Below, one piece after another: positions 1-5,751 of a DNA stretch of 7,143 bases. The position numbers and the translations under genes were made by a program. The DNA comes from an uncultured Eggerthellaceae bacterium (GTDB lineage Bacteria > Actinomycetota > Coriobacteriia > Coriobacteriales > Eggerthellaceae). Each line of letters opens with the position of its first letter. The first letter of the stretch is position 1. The notes under the pieces are model-generated. The model saw only the letters and a list, made by a program, of their open reading frames with translations, was not told the origin of the DNA and searched no databases. The stretch covers positions 1-7,143 of the forward strand of contig CAMOUE010000117.1 of the NCBI GenBank assembly GCA_946626265.1, written 5' to 3'.

Positions 1-1
1 C

Positions 2-844
2 CAGCATCATCTGCCCGACACGCCGATGGTCGCCGTGTTCGACACGTCGTTCTACCAGTCGCTTCCGCCGAAGGCCTACATGTACCCGCTCCCGTACGAG
101 CTGTACGAGAAGTACGCGATAAGGAAGTACGGAGCCCACGGTACGTCGCACCGCTACATCGCGGAACGCGCGGCCGACTTCCTCGACGAGGACCTGCGCG
201 ACCTGAAGCTCATCACATGCCATCTCGGCAACGGGTGCTCCATCACGGCAGTCGACCACGGCATCGCCGTCGACACCTCGATGGGCATGACGCCCCTCGA
301 CGGACTGATGATGGGAACGCGCTGCGGCTCGATCGACCCCGCCATCGTGACGTACGTCATGGACAAGGAGGGGCTCACGACCGGCGAGATGAACGACCTG
401 CTGAACAAGAAGTCGGGTCTCCTGGGCGTGTCCGGCATCAGCAACGACCTCCGCAGCGTCGACGAGCAGGCGGAACACGGCAACGAGCGCGCGCTGCTCG
501 CCTACGAGATGTACTCGAATTCCGCGAAGAAGTTCATCGGCCAGTACATCGCCGTCATGGGCGGCGTCGACTGCATCGTGCTCACGGGCGGCGTCGGCGA
601 GAACAGCGCGAAGATGCGGCGCATGATCTTCGCCGGCATGCAGACCATGGGCATCATCCTCGACGAGGAGCGCAACCGTTCCGGAGCGCGCGAGCGCGAG
701 ATCTCGTCGGACCGCTCCGAAGTGCTGATCGTCATCATCCCGACGGACGAGGAGCTCATGATCGCACGCGACACGTACGAGCTCGTCCACGACCTGATCG
801 CCGATCCCGACATCGACTACGATCCCGACCTGTTCTATTTCTAG
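2..844 (+). CDS. ackA: Acetate kinase, C-terminal part (5' end outside the window)
   Basis: Acetate kinase interconverts acetyl phosphate + ADP and acetate + ATP in the cytosol, the ATP-yielding last step of the Pta-AckA pathway. The frame is open from base 2, before the ATG at 26, so about 280 residues are visible; the family is near 400, so roughly the first 120 are missing. Visible family motifs, in order: PYELYEKY, HGTSHRY (His implicated in catalysis), the phosphate-binding HLGNG, GTRCGSIDP (its Arg is the catalytic arginine in the Methanosarcina enzyme), adenosine-binding TGGVGEN, and PTDEELMIARDT near the end, whose Glu is the usual metal/catalytic glutamate. The fold is ASKHA (actin-like). 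After the usual family end there is an acidic tail of about 15 residues ending DPDLFYF. Stop TAG at 842-844, followed by a hairpin terminator. The gene converges with pta. Identity is very secure; only the start is unseen. Confidence 0.97.
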   Translation, partial: QHHLPDTPMVAVFDTSFYQSLPPKAYMYPLPYELYEKYAIRKYGAHGTSHRYIAERAADFLDEDLRDLKLITCHLGNGCSITAVDHGIAVDTSMGMTPLDGLMMGTRCGSIDPAIVTYVMDKEGLTTGEMNDLLNKKSGLLGVSGISNDLRSVDEQAEHGNERALLAYEMYSNSAKKFIGQYIAVMGGVDCIVLTGGVGENSAKMRRMIFAGMQTMGIILDEERNRSGAREREISSDRSEVLIVIIPTDEELMIARDTYELVHDLIADPDIDYDPDLFYF

Positions 845-856
845 GCGTAGAGCGCA

Positions 857-895
857 AACAAAAAGGCGGCCGCCCGAGGGCGGCCGCTCCGTTTT
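857..895. terminator. Bidirectional rho-independent terminator between ackA and pta
   Basis: A perfect GC-only inverted repeat, GCGGCCGCCC (866-875) and GGGCGGCCGC (878-887), folds into a stem of 9 bp with a CGAG tetraloop. On the + strand it is followed by a short T run (TCCGTTTT, 888-895), 21 bases after the ackA stop. On the - strand it is followed by TTTTTGTTT (complement of 857-865), 25 bases after the pta stop. One hairpin can thus end both converging transcripts. The - strand U tract is longer, so termination of pta may be the stronger. Efficiency is inferred from structure only. Confidence 0.9.
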
Positions 896-912
896 CCTGG
901 CGAGCAGGACTT

Positions 913-1905
913 CTAGCCGTTGTTCTGCGCCTGAACGCACGTGATGGCGACGACGCCGTAGATGTCGTCTGCGGTGCAGCCGCGCGAAAGGTCGTTCACG
1001 GGAGCGGCGATGCCCTGCGTGATCGGGCCGTACGCCTCAGCCTTCGCGAGGCGCTGGACGAGCTTGTAGCCGATGTTGCCCGCATCGAGATCGGGGAAAA
1101 CGAGGACGTTCGCGTGGCCGGCGACGCTCGAGTCGGGCGCCTTGGACGCGCCGATCTCGGGGATGATGGCAGCGTCGAGCTGTAGCTCGCCGTCGAGCGC
1201 GAGCTCGGGCGCGAGCTCTTTCGCGATGGCGGTCGCCTCGACGACCTTCGCCGCGTCGTCGTTTCTGGCCGAGCCGTGCGAGGAATGCGAGAGCAGCGCC
1301 ACGGCGGGCTCTTCGCCGACGAGCGACTTGAACGAGGCGGCCGAGGACACGGCGATGTTCGCGAGGCGCGTGGCGTCGGGCTGCACCTCGAGGCCGCAGT
1401 CCGAGAACACGAACGTGCCGTTCGCTCCCAGGTCGCAATCGGGCACGACCATGACGAAGAACGCGCTGACGAGCGCGGCGCCCGGTGCGGTCTTGAGGAT
1501 CTGGAGGCTCGGGCGCAGCACGTCGCCCGTCGCGTGGCAGGCACCTGCGACCATGCCGTCGGCGACGCCTTCCTTCACGAGCATGACGCCGTAGTACAGC
1601 ACGTCGTCGAGTTTCTCGAGTGCTTGCTCGGGGGTCATGCCCTTGTGCTTGCGGATCTCGAAGAGGCGCTCTGCGAGCCGCTCGCGCTCAGGGCTCGTCT
1701 TCGGGTCGATGATGCGCGCGGATGCGAGGTCGTGCCCGCTTTTCGCGATTTCGTCCGGATCGCCGAGCACGATTATGTCGGCGATGCCGTCGGCAAGGAT
1801 GCGCTCGGCTGCTTCGAGCGTCCGAGGATCGTCGCCTTCGGGCAAGACGATGGTCTTCTTCGAAGACTTGGCCCGTGCGACGATGCTGTTCAAAAATGCG
1901 CTCAT
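913..1905 (-). CDS. pta: Phosphate acetyltransferase (short, single-domain type)
   Basis: Pta converts acetyl-CoA + phosphate to acetyl phosphate + CoA, feeding acetate kinase. The protein has 330 residues, the size of the short Bacillus/Methanosarcina type (about 320-335), without the N-terminal DRTGG/BioD-like regions of the long E. coli form. Visible motifs: LPEGDDPRTLEAA (21-33), YYGVMLVKEGVADGMVAGA (104-122), DVLRPSLQILKT (128-139), DGELQLDAAIIPE (238-250), then VLVFPDLDAGNIGYKLVQRL and PVNDLSRGC (302-310). Ser307, Arg308 and Asp314 correspond to Ser309, Arg310 and Asp316 of the Methanosarcina thermophila enzyme, and Arg131 to its Arg133, so it looks fully active. The ATG at 1905 is chosen because it opens the conserved N-terminus and follows a strong Shine-Dalgarno sequence; an in-frame extension to 2043 is unlike the family. 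It converges with ackA and diverges from the glycosyltransferase. Confidence 0.97.
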   Translation of the reverse strand: MSAFLNSIVARAKSSKKTIVLPEGDDPRTLEAAERILADGIADIIVLGDPDEIAKSGHDLASARIIDPKTSPERERLAERLFEIRKHKGMTPEQALEKLDDVLYYGVMLVKEGVADGMVAGACHATGDVLRPSLQILKTAPGAALVSAFFVMVVPDCDLGANGTFVFSDCGLEVQPDATRLANIAVSSAASFKSLVGEEPAVALLSHSSHGSARNDDAAKVVEATAIAKELAPELALDGELQLDAAIIPEIGASKAPDSSVAGHANVLVFPDLDAGNIGYKLVQRLAKAEAYGPITQGIAAPVNDLSRGCTADDIYGVVAITCVQAQNNG

Positions 1906-1909
1906 GGAA

Positions 1910-1915
1910 CCTCCC
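1910..1915 (-). promoter_or_regulatory. Ribosome binding site of pta
   Basis: The complement reads GGGAGG, then TTCC, then ATG at 1905. This is a strong Shine-Dalgarno match, a little close to the start. It decides the pta start against the 46-codon upstream in-frame extension that begins at 2043. Confidence 0.8.
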
Positions 1916-1922
1916 GTTTCAT

Positions 1923-1933
1923 ATCTAATAGAT
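1923..1933. repeat. Perfect 11-bp palindrome upstream of pta
   Basis: ATCTA-A-TAGAT is a perfect 5+1+5 palindrome whose near edge lies 18 bp from the pta start codon, in the AT-richer divergent gap 1906-2045. It could be an operator or part of a -10 region (the - strand reads TATTAG across it). No convincing -35 could be placed with it, so promoter or operator function is only a possibility. Confidence 0.3.
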
Positions 1934-2034
1934 GCGTTTTTCCCGTATTTGCATCGTAAGGCATGGCAATTATCCGTGGTTGAATAAAAATGGTCTCTGG
2001 CTCTTTCTGAAGGGGAGTCGGTAACTCGGGGGAA

Positions 2035-2040
2035 GAGGAG
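2035..2040 (+). promoter_or_regulatory. Ribosome binding site of the glycosyltransferase gene
   Basis: GAGGAG followed by the 5-base spacer CATAC and then the GTG at 2046. The placement supports GTG as the start, and the encoded N-terminus (MKTITFAVPCYN) matches the normal beginning of a family 2 GT-A domain. Confidence 0.8.
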
Positions 2041-2045
2041 CATAC

Positions 2046-3077
2046 GTGAAGACGATCACGTTCGCGGTGCCGTGCTACAACTCTGCGGAATACATGGACA
2101 AGTGCATTGAGTCACTCCTCGCATGCGATGACGGCAGGGGAGACATCGAGATCCTCATCGTCGACGACGGCTCCACGAAGGACGACACGGCGGCCAAGGC
2201 GGACGAGTGGCACGAGCGCTACCCCCGAAGCGTCTACGCCATCCACAAGGAGAACGGCGGGCACGGCTCGGCCGTGAACGTCGGGCTCGAGAACGCCCGC
2301 GGGCGCTACTTCAAGGTCGTCGACTCGGACGACTGGCTCGATGCGGACGCCATGGCGCAGATAATGCCGTACCTGCGCAAGCAGAGCGAGCTGCGCGATG
2401 CGACCGACCTCGTGATCGGAAACTACGTCTACGAGAAGGTCTACGAGGGGACGAGCACGACGATCAGCTACACGAACGTGTTCCCGACCGACCGGGAGTT
2501 CACGTGGGACGACATCGGCCGTTTCAAGCCGAGCCAGTACCTGCTCATGCATTCGGTCATATACCGCACGGAGCTCTTGCGCGACATCAACCTCAAGCTT
2601 CCCGAGCACTGCTTCTACGTCGACAACATCTTCGTGTACGTCCCGCTCCCGACCGTCTATTCCATCAGGTACTTCGACGTCGACATGTACCGCTACTTCA
2701 TCGGTCGCGAAGGCCAGTCCGTCAACGAGGAGACCATGATGAAGCGCATCGACCAGCAGCTTAGAATCACGCGCGTCATGATCGACAGCATCGATTTGGA
2801 CACGGACGTCGTGCAGAAGAAGCTCGAGCGCTACATGGAGAACTACCTGTCCATGATGATGTGCATATGCTCGATCTTCCTGCGCATGATCAACACGGAC
2901 GAAGCCGAGCAGAAGCGCAAGCAGATCTGGAGCTACTTGCTCGAGAAGCGTCCGAACGTGTATACGCGCATCAGACGAAACATCTTGAACGTCGGCACGA
3001 ACGTCCCGACCGAGATGGGCCGTCGCCTCGGTATTGCCGGCTACCGCACCGCGCAGAAGATCTTCAAGTTCAACTAG
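2046..3077 (+). CDS. Family 2 glycosyltransferase (GT-A fold), acceptor unknown
   Basis: Transfers a sugar from a nucleotide-sugar donor to an unknown acceptor, probably in surface polysaccharide or glycolipid synthesis at the cytoplasmic face of the membrane. The protein has 343 residues from a GTG start. The N-terminal GT-A domain (about 1-220) shows TFAVPCYNSAEYMDKCIESLL (5-25), the nucleotide-binding IVDDGS (38-43), the ENGGHGSAVNVGLENARGRY block (69-88) and the metal/nucleotide-binding DSDDW (93-97, DxD = Asp93/Asp95). A later GREGQSVN (220-227) resembles the GQS motif of GT2 polysaccharide enzymes. The remaining 120 residues are mostly helical and charged, with no clear transmembrane segment, so the protein is probably soluble or peripheral. 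It stands alone, divergent from pta and upstream of copA, with no other polysaccharide gene in view to name its pathway. Fold and family are secure; donor and acceptor cannot be told. Confidence 0.93.
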   Translation: MKTITFAVPCYNSAEYMDKCIESLLACDDGRGDIEILIVDDGSTKDDTAAKADEWHERYPRSVYAIHKENGGHGSAVNVGLENARGRYFKVVDSDDWLDADAMAQIMPYLRKQSELRDATDLVIGNYVYEKVYEGTSTTISYTNVFPTDREFTWDDIGRFKPSQYLLMHSVIYRTELLRDINLKLPEHCFYVDNIFVYVPLPTVYSIRYFDVDMYRYFIGREGQSVNEETMMKRIDQQLRITRVMIDSIDLDTDVVQKKLERYMENYLSMMMCICSIFLRMINTDEAEQKRKQIWSYLLEKRPNVYTRIRRNILNVGTNVPTEMGRRLGIAGYRTAQKIFKFN

Positions 3078-3092
3078 CGGACGGTTGTCCGC
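3077..3092 (+). other. Stem-loop touching the glycosyltransferase stop codon
   Basis: GCGGAC (3077-3082), loop GGTT, GTCCGC (3087-3092) form a perfect 6-bp hairpin that begins at the last base of the TAG stop. No U tract follows (CACCTCGGG...), so it is not a standard intrinsic terminator. It may protect the mRNA 3' end or act as a weak attenuator between this gene and copA. Confidence 0.45.
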
Positions 3093-3093
3093 C

Positions 3094-3119
3094 ACCTCGG
3101 GCGTGCGATGAGGTAGTAT
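3094..3119 (+). promoter_or_regulatory. Candidate copA promoter/operator: 21-bp dyad plus -10-like box
   Basis: ACCTC (3094-3098), 11 bases, then GAGGT (3110-3114) form an inverted repeat spanning 21 bp. It runs directly into TAGTAT (3114-3119), a 4/6 match to a -10 box. The E. coli copA operator read by CueR, a MerR-family copper sensor, also spans 21 bp with ACCT...AGGT outer arms. Transcription starting near 3126 would give a leader of about 39 bases to the GTG at 3165. The arms are short and there is no good -35, so this may be chance. No regulator gene is in the window. Confidence 0.3.
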
Positions 3120-3154
3120 CACTTCTTGAAAACTACTTGCGATTCGCATCGGCT

Positions 3155-3159
3155 AGAGG
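3155..3159 (+). promoter_or_regulatory. Ribosome binding site deciding the copA start
   Basis: AGAGG followed by 5 bases (TTCAA) and GTG at 3165. This favours GTG 3165 over the in-frame TTG at 3126, whose nearest purine-rich stretch (GAGGT, 3110-3114) is 11 bases away. From the GTG the protein begins MKQTFDVTGMTC, the normal beginning of an HMA domain. Confidence 0.65.
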
Positions 3160-3164
3160 TTCAA

Positions 3165-5741
3165 GTGAAACAGACATTCGATGTTACGGGAATGACGTGC
3201 GCAGCATGCTCGGCCCGCGTCGACAAGGCGGCGCGCTCGGTCGAAGGCGTGAACGACGTCGTCGTGAACTTGCTCAAGAACAGCATGGACGTCGACTTCG
3301 AAGGCGGCCCGGACGTCGTCGCCGCGATTTCCGGTGCCGTTGAGAAGGCGGGCTACGGCGCGTATCCCCGGGTGAACGACACCGCCGGCACCTCCGGGGC
3401 AACTCCGGGCTCGTCGTCGCAGGGATCTCCGCGCTCTGAGAACGTGGCTGCGAGGGAGGCCGCCGCCGTCAAGCGACGCCTTGTGATCTCGTTCGTTTTC
3501 ACCATCCCGTTGTTCTACATATCCATGGGGCATATGTTCGGATGGCCGCTCCCAGACGTGCTGCTCGGGCCCGAGCACGTCATGATTCTCGCGTTGACCG
3601 AGTTCCTGCTCCTCGTTCCCGTCATATTCGTCAACTTCAAGTTCTTCCGCGTGGGGTTCAAGTCGCTGTTCCACCTCGCGCCGAACATGGACTCGCTCAT
3701 CGCGCTCGGGTCGGGTGCGAGCACGCTCTACGGCATATACGCGCTGTACCGCATCGCCTACTTCCTCGGAGCGGGCGACATCGCGACGGCTCATGAGGCG
3801 GGCATGGAGCTCTACTTCGAGTCGGCGGCGATGATCTTGACGCTCATCACGCTCGGGAAGTACTTCGAGGCGCGCGCGAAGGGGAAGACGACCGACGCCA
3901 TAGCCGCGCTCGTCGACTTGGCGCCGAAACGCGCCACGCGGCTCAACGCCGACGGTACCGAGGAGGAAGTCGACGCGGACAGCGTCAGGCTCGACGATGT
4001 CCTCATCGTACGTGCGGGTCAGGCGATAGCAGCAGACGGCATAGTCGTGTCGGGCGAGGGGTCGGTCGACGAATCGGCGCTTACGGGAGAGTCCGCGCCG
4101 GTCGACAAGGGCCCGGGCGACCGGGTCATCGGCGCCACGATCAACCGCTCGGGCTATTTCACGATGCGCGTCGACAGGACGGGCGCCGACACGACGCTCG
4201 CGAACATCATCAAGCTCGTGGACGAGGCGACGAGCACGAAGGCCCCGATCGAGCATTTCGCCGACAAGGTGGCCGGAATCTTCGTCCCCATCGTCATAGC
4301 GCTCGCCATCATCGCGTTCGTCGTGTGGAAGTTCCCGCTCGGCTCCACGCTCGAGGTCGCGCTCACGCACGCGATCACGATCCTCGTCATATCGTGCCCT
4401 TGCGCGCTCGGCCTCGCGACGCCGACGGCTGTCATGGTCGGCACAGGGCGCGGCGCCACGAACGGCATCCTCATCAAATCCGCCGAGGCCCTTCAGAGCG
4501 CCCACGACGTGAAGACCGTCGTGCTCGACAAGACGGGCACGATAACAAGCGGCGTCCCCCGGGTCTCCGGGCTCTCGCTGGCCGAAGGCGCAGACGTCGT
4601 CGACCTGCTCGACGTCGCCCTCTCGCTCGAATCGCTTTCGGAGCATCCGCTCGCGAAGGCTGTGTGCGAATACGCGCGGGCCTGCGGTGCCCGAACGCGC
4701 CACGTCGACGGATTCGCGCAAGTGGCCGGGGGCGGACTTGTCGGAACCATGGGCAAGCACCCAGTCGTCGCCGGAAACGAGCGCCTCATGCGTGCCCACG
4801 GCATCGACATTGCCGCGCTCGAAGGCGACGCCGAAGCGTTTGCGCACGACGGCGCGACGCCGCTCTACTTCGCGGCCGATGGCGAGCTTCTCGGCATCAT
4901 CGCCGTCGCAGACGCGATAAAGCCCACGAGCGCGCAGGCCATCGCCGAGCTGAGGTCATTGGGGATACGCACGGTCATGCTGACCGGCGACAACGCGCGC
5001 ACGGCGCAGGCCATCCAAAGGCTCGTCGGCGTCGACGAGGTCGTTTCAGACGTGCTCCCCGAGCAGAAGGACGAGAAGGTCCGCGAGCTCTCTCGCGCAG
5101 GCAAGGTGGCCATGGTGGGCGACGGCGTGAACGACGCACCCGCCCTCGTGCGCGCCGACGTCGGGATCGCGATCGGTGCGGGCACCGACGTCGCCATCGA
5201 GAGCGCCGACATCGTGCTCATGAACAGCGACCTGACGGACGTCTCGGGGGCGATACAGCTTTCCCGCGCGACGATGCGCAACATCAAGCAGAATCTGTTC
5301 TGGGCGCTGTTCTACAACGCGATTTGTATTCCCGTTGCCGCCGGCGTGCTCGTGCCCTTCGGCGTCGAGCTCAACCCTATGATCGCGGCGGCGGCCATGA
5401 GCGCGAGTTCGGTTTGCGTCGTGAGCAACGCGTTGCGCCTGCGGGGCTGGAAACCCTCACATGCTCAGCTCGAGCCTGAAACCGCCGACGTTTCGGAGTA
5501 TCCGGTTATCGATATCGAAAGGAAGCCGACAATGGAAAAGACCCTGCATGTGAACGGAATGATGTGCCAGAAGTGCGTCGCCCACGTCAAGAAGGCGCTC
5601 GAGGGAGTCGAGGGCGTCGACGAGGCAATCGTCGACCTCGACGCCGGCACGGCGGTCGTCAAGGCGAGCGCCGACATTGCCGACGAAGTGCTTGTCGCGG
5701 CAGTCGTGGCAGAGGATTACGAGGTCACGTCGATCGCGTAG
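3165..5741 (+). CDS. copA: Cu(+)-exporting P1B-type ATPase with N- and C-terminal HMA domains
   Basis: Pumps Cu(+) (possibly Ag(+)) out of the cytosol at the expense of ATP. The product has 858 residues from GTG 3165. In order: HMA domain 1-70 with GMTCAAC (Cys12/Cys15); a Gly/Ser-rich linker; four membrane helices (about 105-125, 137-158, 175-201, 216-236); the actuator domain with TGES (307-310); helices 5 and 6 (about 369-390, 398-424) with the transport motif CPC (411-413); the phosphorylation site DKTGT (Asp455); His494-Pro495; TGD (607-609); GDGVND (652-657); helices 7 and 8 with Tyr717-Asn718 and MSASS (745-749), the Cu(+)-site signature of the P1B-1 subgroup; then a linker of about 30 residues and a second HMA domain (790-858) with GMMCQKC (Cys801/Cys804). 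All catalytic residues are intact. The C-terminal HMA resembles a fused CopZ. The stop lies 10 bp from the stop of the converging downstream gene. Confidence 0.96.
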   Translation: MKQTFDVTGMTCAACSARVDKAARSVEGVNDVVVNLLKNSMDVDFEGGPDVVAAISGAVEKAGYGAYPRVNDTAGTSGATPGSSSQGSPRSENVAAREAAAVKRRLVISFVFTIPLFYISMGHMFGWPLPDVLLGPEHVMILALTEFLLLVPVIFVNFKFFRVGFKSLFHLAPNMDSLIALGSGASTLYGIYALYRIAYFLGAGDIATAHEAGMELYFESAAMILTLITLGKYFEARAKGKTTDAIAALVDLAPKRATRLNADGTEEEVDADSVRLDDVLIVRAGQAIAADGIVVSGEGSVDESALTGESAPVDKGPGDRVIGATINRSGYFTMRVDRTGADTTLANIIKLVDEATSTKAPIEHFADKVAGIFVPIVIALAIIAFVVWKFPLGSTLEVALTHAITILVISCPCALGLATPTAVMVGTGRGATNGILIKSAEALQSAHDVKTVVLDKTGTITSGVPRVSGLSLAEGADVVDLLDVALSLESLSEHPLAKAVCEYARACGARTRHVDGFAQVAGGGLVGTMGKHPVVAGNERLMRAHGIDIAALEGDAEAFAHDGATPLYFAADGELLGIIAVADAIKPTSAQAIAELRSLGIRTVMLTGDNARTAQAIQRLVGVDEVVSDVLPEQKDEKVRELSRAGKVAMVGDGVNDAPALVRADVGIAIGAGTDVAIESADIVLMNSDLTDVSGAIQLSRATMRNIKQNLFWALFYNAICIPVAAGVLVPFGVELNPMIAAAAMSASSVCVVSNALRLRGWKPSHAQLEPETADVSEYPVIDIERKPTMEKTLHVNGMMCQKCVAHVKKALEGVEGVDEAIVDLDAGTAVVKASADIADEVLVAAVVAEDYEVTSIA
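5518..5525 (+). promoter_or_regulatory. Internal Shine-Dalgarno-like site inside copA
   Basis: AAAGGAAG lies inside the linker before the second HMA domain, with GGA ending 8 bases before the in-frame ATG at 5532. Its complementarity (AAGGA) and spacing are as good as at several real starts in this window. It encodes part of the linker residues IERKPT, so the match could be incidental. Confidence 0.4.
5532..5741 (+). CDS. Possible internally initiated CopZ-like copper chaperone (within copA)
   Basis: An in-frame ATG at copA codon 790 opens a 69-codon stretch that is exactly one HMA domain: MEKTLHVNGMMCQKC at the front, with the Cu(+)-binding CxxC, ending DYEVTSIA. Free CopZ chaperones are about this length. 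A Shine-Dalgarno-like AAAGGAAG sits at the right distance upstream. If used, the same mRNA would yield the pump and a soluble chaperone to load it. E. coli copA is known to give a second, chaperone-like product by a different means (frameshifting after its N-terminal HMA). What is seen here is the domain, the ATG and the SD; actual initiation is inference. Otherwise this is just the C-terminal domain of CopA. Confidence 0.35.
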   Translation: MEKTLHVNGMMCQKCVAHVKKALEGVEGVDEAIVDLDAGTAVVKASADIADEVLVAAVVAEDYEVTSIA

Positions 5742-5751
5742 GAACTCTCGG

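Noticed and set aside
217..1185. 322-codon + frame running across ackA, the terminator and pta
   Set aside because: It reads through a strong terminator and two certain genes in other frames; the product is an Arg/His-rich shadow.
1949..1976. Possible + strand promoter TTGCAT-N16-TATCCG before the glycosyltransferase gene
   Set aside because: The -10 match is too weak and the spacer short; no convincing promoter could be set in this gap on either strand.
1906..2043. 46-codon N-terminal extension of pta to an ATG at 2043
   Set aside because: It has no family similarity, crosses the AT-rich intergenic region, and the internal ATG at 1905 has a strong GGGAGG site.
2112..3149. 345-codon open frame antisense to the glycosyltransferase gene
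   Set aside because: Same GC-driven effect; the translation is dominated by Val, Asp, Arg and Leu with no motif, while the + strand frame has clear GT2 motifs.
3126..3164. TTG start for copA, 13 codons earlier
   Set aside because: It has a poorly spaced ribosome binding site and the extra residues precede the normal HMA start. It is kept only as an alternative, since a -10-like box ends six bases before it.
3153..4847. 564-codon open frame antisense to copA
   Set aside because: It is a by-product of high GC content opposite a certain gene. Its translation is Arg/Asp/Glu/Val-rich, low in complexity and without any family motif.
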